Below are positions 41,363 to 50,130 of a stretch of 64,000 nt of DNA, piece after piece. The stretch covers positions 62,001 to 126,000 of the forward strand of contig DATLUD010000077.1 in the NCBI GenBank assembly GCA_035533275.1, written 5' to 3'. Under the pieces are notes generated by a model. It searched no databases. It saw nothing but the letters and a program-made list of their open reading frames with translations, and was not told where the DNA came from. The stretch's first letter is position 1, and the number at the start of each line of letters is the position of its first letter. The stretch comes from SCRA01 sp035533275 (lineage in GTDB: Bacteria > Vulcanimicrobiota > Vulcanimicrobiia > Vulcanimicrobiales > SCRA01). The position numbers were made by a program, and so were the translations under genes.

Positions 41363-42938
41363 GCTCGGCCTCCGGCGCGGAGGCGGTGCGCGCGAGCAGC
41401 AGATAGACGGCCGACGCGACGAGGAACCCCACCTCGTACGAGAGGTCGCCGATGCGCGGGAAGCGGGCCGCGATGGGGCCGACGTACCAGGCCTGGCTCC
41501 AGAAGGGCAACGAGGCGACGAGCCCCGCCAGCCAGGCCGCAAAGCCGGGGCCGAAGGCCGGGCGCTTGAGGTAAAGGCGCGACGGAGGGCTCTCCTTGCC
41601 CCCCGTGAGCCAGGCGAAGAGCACCACGGCGCACCACGGCGCCGTCCAGTACGAGAGCACCAGCAGGAAGTTGGTGTAGAGCTTGGCGGTCTCCGCGGGA
41701 TGGGAGCCTCCCATCGAGAGGATGCCGCCCAGCGCGCCGACCACCAACGCCGCCTGCCAGCGCTTGAGCGCGAAGCGCGCGACGACCAACACGGCCATGC
41801 CCACCATGGTCGCCGACGCCGCCACCGCCGTTCCCGCGACGTGCGCCCCGCCGCCGGCGGCGGCCACGCGCAGCATCAGCCCCGTGAGGCCCGCGAACGT
41901 CCCGGCAAGGGCCAAGGGTGCGGCCCACGAGCGTCCCGTCTCCTTCACCACCAGACCCCCGATCGCTCCGGAGTAGACGTTGAGCGTGTTGGCCGTGAGC
42001 GTGCCCAGCGTCACCGCGATCAGCCCAAGGTACGCCAGCCATCCGGATCCCAGCAGCGCGAGCACCACGTCGGTAGGGCTGGCATCGGCGAGCGCGGTGC
42101 CGTGGATCACGGTGACCGCGGCCGCGCCCATCGACTCCAGGACGACGCACGGGATCGCCGCGCCGAGAAAGACGTGGAGCCAGATGCGCTTGGGATCGCT
42201 GCTCTCGGGGAGATAGCGCGAGTAGTCGGAGGCGAACGGCATCCAGCCCGCCGCGTAGGAGAACGAGAGCGCCGCGGAGAGGATGACGCCGGCCACCTCG
42301 CCGCCGAACGCCAGCGGAGCGTGCGCGTTGAACGGCGCGGCGAAGTTCGTTCGCGGAATCGTGACGACCAGCAGCACGGCGAAGCTGGCCCCCAAGATGT
42401 ACGACGCCACCTTCTCGAACGCGTGGATCGCGTTGTAGCCGTAGACGGCGATGACCACCTGAGCCGCCAGCATCAGCCCGACGGCGGCCGCGTACGGCAG
42501 ATGCGTGAGCGTCACCAGCGCGTACGTCCCGAAGACGGTGTTGATCGCGAACCAGCCGATGCCCGAGAGGTAGGTGAGGGCCGCGGGCAGCATGTTGCCA
42601 TAGAAGCCGAACGCGTAGCGCGACTGGAGCATCTGCGGCACGCCCGTGCGCGCGCCGTACGTGGAGAGGTATCCCAGCAGGGCGCATCCCGCGAGGTTGC
42701 CGATCAGGAGGCCCAGAAGCGCGCCCTTGAGGCTCGTGCCGTAGAGCGCCACGCTCAGCGTCCCCAGGGCCCACGTGGCGATCTCTGCGTTGGCCCCGAA
42801 CCAGAGACCGAAGAGGCTCCGCACCCGCCCGTGGCGCTCCGCCGGCTGGATCTGCTCGATGCCATGGGGCTCGATCGCGAGGGTCTCCTGGCCGTAGACC
42901 GGATGGGATCCGTGCACGCGCAAGCCTCCCTCGCTCAT
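41349..42938 (-). CDS. NCS1-family nucleobase/cation transporter
   Basis: The protein has 529 residues from the ATG at 42938; upstream frames extend to 43493 but show shadow-like sequence. There is no clear ribosome-binding site. It has about 12 TM helices. The N-terminal cytosolic segment ends RSLFGLWFGANAEIATWALG, the NCS1 signature region, and later SYAAGWMPFASDYSRYLP is diagnostic of the family (TM6 region). The substrate could be a purine, pyrimidine, allantoin or hydantoin. It is convergent with the aldehyde dehydrogenase. Confidence 0.87.
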   Translation of the reverse strand: MSEGGLRVHGSHPVYGQETLAIEPHGIEQIQPAERHGRVRSLFGLWFGANAEIATWALGTLSVALYGTSLKGALLGLLIGNLAGCALLGYLSTYGARTGVPQMLQSRYAFGFYGNMLPAALTYLSGIGWFAINTVFGTYALVTLTHLPYAAAVGLMLAAQVVIAVYGYNAIHAFEKVASYILGASFAVLLVVTIPRTNFAAPFNAHAPLAFGGEVAGVILSAALSFSYAAGWMPFASDYSRYLPESSDPKRIWLHVFLGAAIPCVVLESMGAAAVTVIHGTALADASPTDVVLALLGSGWLAYLGLIAVTLGTLTANTLNVYSGAIGGLVVKETGRSWAAPLALAGTFAGLTGLMLRVAAAGGGAHVAGTAVAASATMVGMAVLVVARFALKRWQAALVVGALGGILSMGGSHPAETAKLYTNFLLVLSYWTAPWCAVVLFAWLTGGKESPPSRLYLKRPAFGPGFAAWLAGLVASLPFWSQAWYVGPIAARFPRIGDLSYEVGFLVASAVYLLLARTASAPEAEPSAS

Positions 42939-43113
42939 CGCGGGTGTTGAGGGATCGCCTCCGGGCACGAAGAACTCGGCGCGCGGAGGTATCCGCCATG
43001 GTCCGCGCATACTTCGACGACTACGGATCCTACCATGGGTCCGCTGTGGATCCTGCACCTGGCGTTCGAGCATCGGCCTCACCCCGGGCCTTCCAACATC
43101 CGATAATCCACCC

Positions 43114-44937
43114 ATGACGATCCCACTGCCGGAAGGCCCCTCGGGGCCCCATCGCGACGCGAAGCGTCTCGGCGGACTCGCCGCGCGCTTCGCCGCCGCG
43201 GTCGAGCGCGTGCGCGCGGCCAACCGCCGCATCGCCGGGAACGCGGACGTCCAGACCAACGCCCTGCGCGAGATGCACGCGACGGCGCAGAGCGCCGCGC
43301 GCGAGCTCGGAGAGACCATCGCCGTGGTCGGCACGGCGCGCACGGATGTCGGCGGGGCGCAGGAGGCCGTCGTCAGCGCCGACGACCAGATCGCCCGCCT
43401 CTCGAACGCCGTCGGCGAGCTCGCCTCGAGCAGCCGCGCCGGCCTCGAGGCGATCCAGGGCCTGCTGGAGGTGGTCGAGCGCATCACCACCATGGTCTCC
43501 TACGTGGAGGACGTCTCCGAGCGCACCAACCTGCTGGCGCTCAACGCCGCCATCGAGGCGGCGCGCGCGGGGGAGCACGGCCGCGGCTTCGCCGTGGTCG
43601 CCACCGAGGTGCGCAAGCTGGCCGACTCCACGCGCTCCACCACCCGCGAGATGAACGCCTTGCTCGCCGAGATCCGCCAGCGCGCCGACGCCACCCGCGA
43701 CGTCGCGGTGCGCAGCGACGAGGCGGTCAAGGCGAGCAGCACGGCCGCCGACGCGGGAACGCTCGCGCTGCAGGCGATCTCGGGAGCGGTCGCCGGCGTC
43801 CTGGGGGCGCTCGATCACGTCGACCGCGCCATGCAGGCGCAGGCGGCGCGCTCGGAGGAGTTGGGGCGCACGGCGGAGAGCCTGTTGACCACCGCCCGCG
43901 CCCATCAGAGCGATGCCGCGGAGAGCGACCTCTCCGGCGGCGTGCTCGACTTCCACACCGCCGAGCTGAGCGCCGCCGTGGCTCCCAACGCGATCGCACG
44001 CCGCACCGGCATGCTGCGCGCGGCGACCATCTTGATGGGCTCGCCGGCCGCCGAGGCCCTGGAGCGCTTCCGCGCGCTGGTGGCGGAGCGCACGGGCGGA
44101 GCGGTGCACGTGGAGTTGGACATCCCCTACCGCGGCAAGGGCAAAGGCGAGACGCAGGCCCTGCTCGATCTCGCCTCCGGAGAGCTCGATCTCGCATCCG
44201 TGGGGTGCCCCGTCGCCAGCAACGTCCTGCCGGACGCGCAGCTCTTCGGGCTTCCGTTCCTCTTCGACTCGCCGCGCCACGCGTTCGCCGTGCTCGACGG
44301 CCCCTTCGGCCGCGAGGTGCTCGAGCAGGCCGCCGGCGCCGGCCTCGCCGCCTTCGGCTACTGCGAGAACGGCATGCGCCACTTCAGCAACGCGCTACGG
44401 CCGATTCGCCGCCCCGACGATCTGCGCGGCATGCGTCTGCGCGTCCAACAGGCCGCAGTCTACCTGTACCTGGCCGACGCCCTGGGCGCCTTCGCGAAGC
44501 CCATCCCCTACGTGCGGCTCCACGAGGCGCTGCGCAACGGCGAGGCCGACGGCCAGGAAAACCCGCTCACCAACACGCGCGCCTCCAAGCTCGACGACGT
44601 GCAGCGCTACCTCACGCTGAGCGCCCACAGCTACGACCCGCAGATCGTGCTCGGCAACGCCGAGAGCTTCGAGCGTCTGGGCGAACGCCGCGGCATCGTC
44701 GAAGGCGCGCTCTCGGAGGCGCTCGCATGGCACCGCGCGCGCGCTCGCGAGATGGAGCGCGACGCGCTGGCCTACCTTCGCTCCCGCATGGAAGTCAACG
44801 AGCTCACCCCCGAGGAGCGCCGCGCCTTCGTGGAGGCCGCTCGCCCGGTCTACGACCGCCTCGCGGCGCTGGTCGGCGAGCGGCGCATCGCGGCGCTCCG
44901 CGCCGCGGCGGAGGCGGTCCCGGCGGCGGCACGGTGA
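43114..44937 (+). CDS. Soluble chemoreceptor signalling domain fused to DctP solute-binding domain
   Basis: This is a protein of 607 residues. Residues 30-265 are a methyl-accepting chemotaxis coiled coil. Its hairpin tip reads VSERTNLLALNAAIEA (134-149), then RAGEHGRGFAVVATEVRKLAD, which is the CheA/CheW contact region. Residues 295-600 match TRAP-type DctP solute-binding proteins: GLPFLFDS (379-386), LDGPFG (394-399), YCENGMRHFSN (416-426), RRPDDLRGMRLRVQ (432-445), and EADGQENPLTN (477-487). Arg443 sits where the family places its carboxylate-binding Arg. There is no signal peptide or TM segment, so the binding domain would be cytosolic. The stop overlaps the next start (GTGA). Confidence 0.9.
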   Translation: MTIPLPEGPSGPHRDAKRLGGLAARFAAAVERVRAANRRIAGNADVQTNALREMHATAQSAARELGETIAVVGTARTDVGGAQEAVVSADDQIARLSNAVGELASSSRAGLEAIQGLLEVVERITTMVSYVEDVSERTNLLALNAAIEAARAGEHGRGFAVVATEVRKLADSTRSTTREMNALLAEIRQRADATRDVAVRSDEAVKASSTAADAGTLALQAISGAVAGVLGALDHVDRAMQAQAARSEELGRTAESLLTTARAHQSDAAESDLSGGVLDFHTAELSAAVAPNAIARRTGMLRAATILMGSPAAEALERFRALVAERTGGAVHVELDIPYRGKGKGETQALLDLASGELDLASVGCPVASNVLPDAQLFGLPFLFDSPRHAFAVLDGPFGREVLEQAAGAGLAAFGYCENGMRHFSNALRPIRRPDDLRGMRLRVQQAAVYLYLADALGAFAKPIPYVRLHEALRNGEADGQENPLTNTRASKLDDVQRYLTLSAHSYDPQIVLGNAESFERLGERRGIVEGALSEALAWHRARAREMERDALAYLRSRMEVNELTPEERRAFVEAARPVYDRLAALVGERRIAALRAAAEAVPAAAR

Positions 44938-45437
44938 GCCGGATCGCCTTCGGCGCGGTTCCCACGCCCTTCGGCCCGGAGCTCTGCTTCGCGCTCGACG
45001 GCGAGGGCTGCTGCTGGAGCGAGTTCGTCGCCGACGCCGCGCGGGCTAAGCGCGCGTTGCAGGAGCGCTTCGGCACGCTGGACCCGCGCAGCGCGGCGGC
45101 CCGCGAGACAGCCGCGCAGGCGCGTGCCTACTTCAAGCGGCGGCTGCTGCGCTTCGAGGTGCCGCTCTCGCTGCGCGGCACGCCCTTTCAACTCGACGTC
45201 TGGCGAGCAGTCGCGCGTCTGGCGTTCGGCGAACTCGTCTCCTACGGCGAGGTCGCGCGCGCGGTGGGGCGGCCGCTGGCCCACCGCGGCGTGGCCGCCG
45301 CCATGCGCGAGACGCCCTTGGCGCTGTTCATCCCCGCGCACCGCGTGATCGGCGCCGACGGCAACGTGCGGGGCGACGCCCCCGATGCGGCGCGCCGGCG
45401 CACGCTCTTGGCATTCGAGGGCCACCCCGACCTCTAG
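44934..45437 (+). CDS. Ogt-family alkyltransferase-like protein (PAHR, no active-site Cys)
   Basis: This is a 167-residue protein homologous to methylated-DNA:protein cysteine methyltransferases. The active-site motif is IPAHRVIGADG instead of IPCHRVIG, so the reactive Cys is Ala. The helix-turn-helix and Arg finger region is present (FQLDVWRAVARLAFGELVSYGEVARAVGRP), as is the full N-terminal domain. Alkyltransferase-like proteins (ATL) lack the Cys and recruit nucleotide excision repair to alkylated bases, so that is the best fit. It is fused by 4-nt overlap to the MCP-DctP gene and is probably co-expressed. Confidence 0.83.
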   Translation: MSRIAFGAVPTPFGPELCFALDGEGCCWSEFVADAARAKRALQERFGTLDPRSAAARETAAQARAYFKRRLLRFEVPLSLRGTPFQLDVWRAVARLAFGELVSYGEVARAVGRPLAHRGVAAAMRETPLALFIPAHRVIGADGNVRGDAPDAARRRTLLAFEGHPDL

Positions 45438-45449
45438 CCGCGGACTCGG

Positions 45450-46469
45450 CTAGTCGAAGCGCACGCGCGCCAGCACGGCGCCGGCCCCGAGCGTGGCCAG
45501 CTTGGCCTCCGCGAGGGAGCGCTCCATCGGCGCCATCCCGCAGTTGGTGGAGAGCGCGATGCGCTCCCGCGGCACGTACTCCAGCACCCGGCGCACCGTG
45601 TCGACCACCTCCTCCGGGGTCTCCACGCGATCGCTCGCCACGTCCACCGCCCCCACGGCGACGCGCTTCTTCTTCACCAGCCCCAGCAGCTCGATGGGGA
45701 CGCACGATCCCGCGCACTCGATGGAGAGCTCGTCGACGCGCGAGCTTTCCAGCGCCGGAAGCACGCGGCGATAGTGATCCCAGACGGCGCCCAGCGACTG
45801 CTTCCACGCGATGTTCGCCTCGATGCCGTAGCCGTAGCAGACGTGTACCGCCGTGCGGCAGCGCACGCCGGCCAACGCGCGGTCCAGTGCCGCGATGCCC
45901 CACTCCTCGACCTCGTCGAGGTAGACGTTGAACGCCGGCTCGTCCAGCTGGACCACGTCGAGACCGGCCTCGACCAGGTCGAGGATCTCCTGGTTCACGA
46001 TCTCCGCCAGCGCGAACGCCAGCGTCCGGCGGTCGCCGTACGCCTCGTCGTGCAGCGTGTCCACCATCGTCATCGGGCCGGGAATGGTCAGCTTGATCGG
46101 GCGCTGGGTGGAGGCGCGCAGATGACGGACGTCGTCCACGTGCACCGGGGCGCTGCGCCGGACGGGGGCGACCACCGTCGGCAGATCGGCCTGGTAGCGG
46201 CCGTCGCGGATGAAGTCGCGCACGAGCCGGGAGAAGTCGACGCCCTCGATGCGCTCGAGGAAGCCGTGCACGAAGTGACGGCGCCCCATCTCGCCGTCGG
46301 TCACCACGTCGATCCCGGCGCGCTCCTGGAGCGCCACCATCACGGTGACGGCGTCGCGCTGCGCCCTGCGCAGCTGATCACCTTCCCAACGCCATTGCGG
46401 CCAGAGGCGGTTGGTCTCGGCCAGCCAGAACGGCTTGGGCAGACTCCCCACGATGGTGGTCTCGAACAT
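45450..46469 (-). CDS. Core MetE-like cobalamin-independent methyltransferase
   Basis: The protein has 339 residues from the ATG at 46469, which follows AGGAGGGG. It corresponds to the C-terminal catalytic half of MetE, like the core-MetE class, and lacks the N-terminal homocysteine-type half. Zn ligands are visible: HVCYG (His and Cys near 205), ELSIECAGS (Glu and Cys) and LSTNCGM. It begins with TIVGSLPKP, as in the family. Core enzymes often use methylcorrinoid rather than folate, so the donor is unclear. It is the last gene of the senA-capA-metE-like set, 11 nt after capA. Confidence 0.86.
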   Translation of the reverse strand: MFETTIVGSLPKPFWLAETNRLWPQWRWEGDQLRRAQRDAVTVMVALQERAGIDVVTDGEMGRRHFVHGFLERIEGVDFSRLVRDFIRDGRYQADLPTVVAPVRRSAPVHVDDVRHLRASTQRPIKLTIPGPMTMVDTLHDEAYGDRRTLAFALAEIVNQEILDLVEAGLDVVQLDEPAFNVYLDEVEEWGIAALDRALAGVRCRTAVHVCYGYGIEANIAWKQSLGAVWDHYRRVLPALESSRVDELSIECAGSCVPIELLGLVKKKRVAVGAVDVASDRVETPEEVVDTVRRVLEYVPRERIALSTNCGMAPMERSLAEAKLATLGAGAVLARVRFD

Positions 46470-46480
46470 GAACGCCCCTC

Positions 46481-47713
46481 CTACGACGATGTGCCTGGCA
46501 GGTGATGCACCGCCGTCCTCCGGCTCCCTGCCGCGCCCCCGCAGACTCCCGGCATGCGCAAGCCGTCGACGCAGCGCGCCGCGGCACCCAGCGCTCCGGC
46601 CACGTCGAGCGCCGCTGGGACGCCGGCGGGATGCGGCGCCCCTCCCGCGATGACGACGGGGAGCGCCTCCCACGCGACGAGGCGGCCCCCGACGAAGCGC
46701 ACCCGCAGGACCGCGCTGCGCGCGGCCACGCCCGGCTCGGTGTCGAAGACGAAGTTGCCCAGGCTATATGCGATCAGCCCGCCGCGGTAGCGCTCGAGCG
46801 GCCCCAGCACGTGCGGGTGCGCTCCCACCACGAGCTGCGCGCCGGCGTCGATCATCGCGTGGGCGAAGCGCACCTGGTCGGGCGTCGGCCGCGACACCAG
46901 CTCCGTGCCCCAGTGCTCGAAGACCACCACCACGTCGGCCCGCGCGCGGGCGGCTCGGACCCGGCGGGCCATCTCGCGCACGAAGCCCGGGCCGATCGAC
47001 GTCACGGCCAGGCCGCGCCCGGGAGCCACGCCGGGGCGCGTGGCCGTCGCCCACTCGCCGCGCGGCAGGATCTCGCTCACGCCGAGGATCGCCACGCGGA
47101 TGCCGTCGCGCATGAAGACCGCGGGACGCCGCGCTTGGGCGAGGTCGTCGCCGGCACCCGTGGCGGCGATTCCGGCGGCACGCAACGCGGCCAACGTGTC
47201 GTCCATGGCTTGCGGGCCGTAGTCGAGGCTGTGGTTGTTCGCCAGCGTCATCGCGGCAAAGCCCGCGCGCGCCAAAGCCGGCGCGCCGCGGGGATCTCCG
47301 CGCAGCAGCCATTCGCGGTGGTCCGCCACGGCGGCCGCCGACTTCGCGGGCGTCGGCGTTCCGCGCGCGGAGAGAACGCACTCGAGGTTGCCCACCACGG
47401 CGTCGGCCGAGTCGAGCCAGGGACGGACCTCGGCGAAGACCGCGTCGGCGCCGCGCTCGCGCACCACGTCCGCCACGCCGCCGCCCAGCATCACGTCTCC
47501 GACGAAGTCGATCGTCAGCGCGCGCCGCCGCGCGAGCATGCGGCGGTGGCTTCCCTGCGCCGCGCGAGCGGGGCGCGCCGCCGGAGCCGTGGCCGGCAGC
47601 CCTCCGAACCAGAGCACGCCGGCGCCCGCCGAGCAGATGGCCCCCAGCGCGAACCACCAGGCCGCCCGACGATCGGCTCGCACTCGCGTTGGTCGAGGTG
47701 TCGCAGATCCCAC
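46481..47713 (-). CDS. CapA-family metallophosphatase-like protein
   Basis: The 410-residue protein has an N-terminal TM/signal segment (about 20-40: AAWWFALGAICSAGAGVLWFGG), then a CapA/PgsA-type metallophosphatase-like domain. Motifs are DFVGDVMLGG, VGNLECVLS, TLANNHSLDYGP, FEHWGTELVS, VVGAHPHVLGP and AYSLGNFVFD. CapA proteins take part in poly-gamma-glutamate export, but many are of unknown role. The start is GTG 47713 with AAGAAG upstream; GTG 47683 is an alternative. It lies 48 nt after senA, so it may be co-transcribed. No capB or capC is nearby. Confidence 0.85.
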   Translation of the reverse strand: MGSATPRPTRVRADRRAAWWFALGAICSAGAGVLWFGGLPATAPAARPARAAQGSHRRMLARRRALTIDFVGDVMLGGGVADVVRERGADAVFAEVRPWLDSADAVVGNLECVLSARGTPTPAKSAAAVADHREWLLRGDPRGAPALARAGFAAMTLANNHSLDYGPQAMDDTLAALRAAGIAATGAGDDLAQARRPAVFMRDGIRVAILGVSEILPRGEWATATRPGVAPGRGLAVTSIGPGFVREMARRVRAARARADVVVVFEHWGTELVSRPTPDQVRFAHAMIDAGAQLVVGAHPHVLGPLERYRGGLIAYSLGNFVFDTEPGVAARSAVLRVRFVGGRLVAWEALPVVIAGGAPHPAGVPAALDVAGALGAAARCVDGLRMPGVCGGAAGSRRTAVHHLPGTSS

Positions 47714-47761
47714 GCGGCTTCTTGGGTCGCCACGGAAGCCCGCTCTCCCTGCCGCCGCGCG

Positions 47762-49069
47762 CTACGTCGCCTCCGTCTCCGCCGCGCAGGTGCGAAAGCC
47801 GGCCGCCACGTCAGCGCGGTGCGGCAGATAGAAGTTCCGCCAGGTGTTGCGGATCAGGCGCGCACGCGTGGTCCACGCGCCGCCGCGCAGCACCTTGTGC
47901 GTGCCGAACCAGGGCCTGGAGTACTCGGCGTACGCGTCCGTCACGTAGCCAGGATACGGCTCAAACGCGCCTGCCGTCCACTCCCAGACGTTGCCGATCA
48001 TCTGCCGGCAGCCCCACGGGCTCTCTCCCGCGGCAAGCTCTCCGGCCCGGATCACGTCGCCGCGGCGCTGATCGAGGTTCGCGTGCGCGCTCGTGGGCAA
48101 CTGGTCGCCCCACGGATAGCGCCGTTTCTCGCCGTCCGGCGTCATCGACGCGGCGAACTCCCACTCCGCCTCCGTCGGGAGCCGGCGGCCCGCCCAACGG
48201 CAGTATGCCTGGGCCTCGTGCCAGCAGACGTGCACCACGGGCTCCATGTCGCGCACGGCCACCCAGCGGTCGAAGAGGCGCCGCTCCCATCCATGCGCCC
48301 CGCGCCGCCAGTAGATGGGGTGCTCCGCGCCGTGCGCCACGCGCCACGCCCAGCCGTCGGCGCTCCAGAGCTCGCGACGCCGGTAGCCGCCCCCCTCGAC
48401 GAAGCGCCGGTACTCGCCCGCCCTCACCGCGCTGCGAGCGATACGAAACGGCGCCACGGTCACGCGATGCCCCCACTTCTCGTTGTCGAAGGCGAAGCCG
48501 TCGCCGGGCGCCGCGCCCAAGCGCATCTCACCGCCCGGGATCTCCGCGTCGCCCAGTAGCGGCTCGACCATGCCCTCCCGTTGCTCGGGGGCGCCGGACG
48601 CCCGCGCGAACGCCGGCGGCGGATAGGCGAGGAACTGCCGGGTATAGAGCAGCGCCTCGTCGTGCATGTCCTCGTGGAAGAGCGCGAGCGCGTGGAAGTA
48701 GCGCGCCCCGGCCCCGAGCGGCCGCCGCCCGAGCCCCGCGAGGGCGCGCTCCAGCGTGCGCTCGAGATACGCGGTCGTGCCGCTGCGGCCGGGGAGCGGC
48801 AGATGCCAACGGTCGGCGTGGGCGACCTTGGCGGAGTCGTAGAGAGCGTCGTTCGCGGGATCGAGCGGCGCCTCGCCGAGGAACCGGCGCGCGATCCAAT
48901 ACTCCTGGAACCAGCCGACGTGTCCGGCCTCCCAAAGCAGAGGATTGACGTTCTCGCGGTACGGCACGGTCAGCAGCTCGTCCGGGAGGTCGGCGAGCAG
49001 GGCCATCGTGCGGCCGCGCGCCTCGCGCAGGGCCGCGGCCCCTCCGCTGGAATCCTCATCCATCGTCTT
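47762..49069 (-). CDS. senA: SenA/EgtB-type selenoneine synthase-like protein
   Basis: The protein has about 435 residues from the ATG at 49069; starts at 49105 and 49060 are alternatives. The N-terminal DinB_2-like domain has EAGHVGWFQEYW and the metal-binding HEDMH. The C-terminal FGE-sulfatase-like domain ends with WEWTAGAFEPYPGY, a PWFGTHKVLRGG block and WRNFYLPHRADVAAGFRTC. These non-haem-iron enzymes join hercynine to a thiol or selenol. A SenB-like gene is divergent at the 5' end, which favours SenA (selenoneine) over EgtB (ergothioneine). The call rests on that pairing plus the WFG motif. Confidence 0.8.
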   Translation of the reverse strand, partial: KTMDEDSSGGAAALREARGRTMALLADLPDELLTVPYRENVNPLLWEAGHVGWFQEYWIARRFLGEAPLDPANDALYDSAKVAHADRWHLPLPGRSGTTAYLERTLERALAGLGRRPLGAGARYFHALALFHEDMHDEALLYTRQFLAYPPPAFARASGAPEQREGMVEPLLGDAEIPGGEMRLGAAPGDGFAFDNEKWGHRVTVAPFRIARSAVRAGEYRRFVEGGGYRRRELWSADGWAWRVAHGAEHPIYWRRGAHGWERRLFDRWVAVRDMEPVVHVCWHEAQAYCRWAGRRLPTEAEWEFAASMTPDGEKRRYPWGDQLPTSAHANLDQRRGDVIRAGELAAGESPWGCRQMIGNVWEWTAGAFEPYPGYVTDAYAEYSRPWFGTHKVLRGGAWTTRARLIRNTWRNFYLPHRADVAAGFRTCAAETEAT

Positions 49070-49110
49070 CATAGCCACCACGTCTTCGATGCCAGAATGG
49101 TTCATGCCGC

Positions 49111-50130
49111 ATGCCGCGACGGCCTCCCCCAAAGATCGCGCTGGTCTACCCGGTCAACGCCACGCGCAACGCCGGGAACCACGTCACCGCCGCTCGCTGG
49201 GCGTCGATCCTGCGCGAGCTGGGTTGCGGCGTCCGCCTGCTGTGCGCGTACGACGATCGTCCATACGACGCGCTGATCGCCCTGCACGCCCGGCGCAGCG
49301 CCGAGGCCGCGGCCCGCTTCCGGCTCCGCTTTCCCGAGCGGCCGGTGATCGTGGGACTCGCCGGCACCGACCTCTACGGCGACCTCGGGCGCAGCGCCGC
49401 CGCGCGCCGCTGCCTGGAGAGCGCGGACCGCTTAGTGCTGCTTCAGCGTGAGGGCCTCGACTCGCTCCCCCCGGCGCTGCACGCCAAGACGCGCGTCATC
49501 GAGCAGTCGGCGCGGGCCACGCCGCGCCCCCCGCGGCGCGACGCACGCGCGTTCACCGTCTGCGTCCTCGGAAACCTGCGCCACGTCAAGGATCCGATGC
49601 GGACGGCCATGGCGGCGCGCCTGCTGCCGCCCGAGTCGCGCGTGCGGGTCGTGCATGCCGGGCGCGCGCTCGACGAGCGGTATGCGGAGCTCGCGCGCCG
49701 CGAGGGCGCGCGCAACCCGCGCTATCGCTGGATGGGCGAACTCGACCACGCCGCGGCGCGAAGGCTGCTGGCCTCCAGCCGGCTCCTGGTCCTCTCCTCG
49801 CGCAGCGAGGGGGGCGCCAACGTGATCTCCGAGGCGCTGGTCGACGGGGTGCCCATCCTCGCCGCCGATATCGCGGGAACGCGCGGGATCCTGGGAGGCG
49901 ACTATCCCGGCCTCTATCCCGTGGGTCGGACGCAGGCACTCGCCGCGCTGCTCGCGCGCGCGGAAGGCGACCCGTCCTTCTATGCTCGGCTGGTGCGGGC
50001 GTGCCGGCGGGCGGCGCCGTTGGCGAGCCGAGCGCGCGAGCGCAAGGCGTGGAGGGCGCTCCTCGCCGAACTCTCGCTCCCCACACGCACGAGACGCTCT
50101 GCCAGGAGGACGACGCAATGCGCGGGCTGA
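49111..50130 (+). CDS. senB: SenB-like selenosugar synthase (glycosyltransferase)
   Basis: This is a GT-B fold glycosyltransferase of 339 residues from the ATG at 49111. It begins KIALVYPVNATRNAGNHVTA with the RWASILRELG block, then LIALHARRSAEA at about 52-63, VGLAGTDLYGDLG at about 80-92, and LADRLVLLQ-like and VIEQSA blocks. Its C-terminus carries SSRSEGGANVISEALVDGVPILA, a GT4-type donor site. The LHARRSAE and AGTDLY motifs match the TIGR04348 group known as SenB, which makes a selenosugar from selenophosphate and UDP-GlcNAc. It faces senA; senC/selD is not adjacent. The 3' end overlaps the acyl-CoA ligase. Confidence 0.8.
   Translation: MPRRPPPKIALVYPVNATRNAGNHVTAARWASILRELGCGVRLLCAYDDRPYDALIALHARRSAEAAARFRLRFPERPVIVGLAGTDLYGDLGRSAAARRCLESADRLVLLQREGLDSLPPALHAKTRVIEQSARATPRPPRRDARAFTVCVLGNLRHVKDPMRTAMAARLLPPESRVRVVHAGRALDERYAELARREGARNPRYRWMGELDHAAARRLLASSRLLVLSSRSEGGANVISEALVDGVPILAADIAGTRGILGGDYPGLYPVGRTQALAALLARAEGDPSFYARLVRACRRAAPLASRARERKAWRALLAELSLPTRTRRSARRTTQCAG

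Noticed and set aside
41349..43493. Longer start for the NCS1 permease (to 43493)
   Set aside because: The extra 185 residues are Arg/Ser/Ala-rich antisense to the MCP-DctP gene and have no TM or family signal.
44205..45437. Extended frame giving the alkyltransferase-like protein a 240-residue N-terminal extension
   Set aside because: The extension overlaps the MCP-DctP gene in another frame and is Arg-rich shadow; the GTG at 44934 with GTGA overlap is preferred.
48945..49451. Plus-strand frame across the senA start region
   Set aside because: Overlaps both senA and senB in other frames with no recognisable domain.
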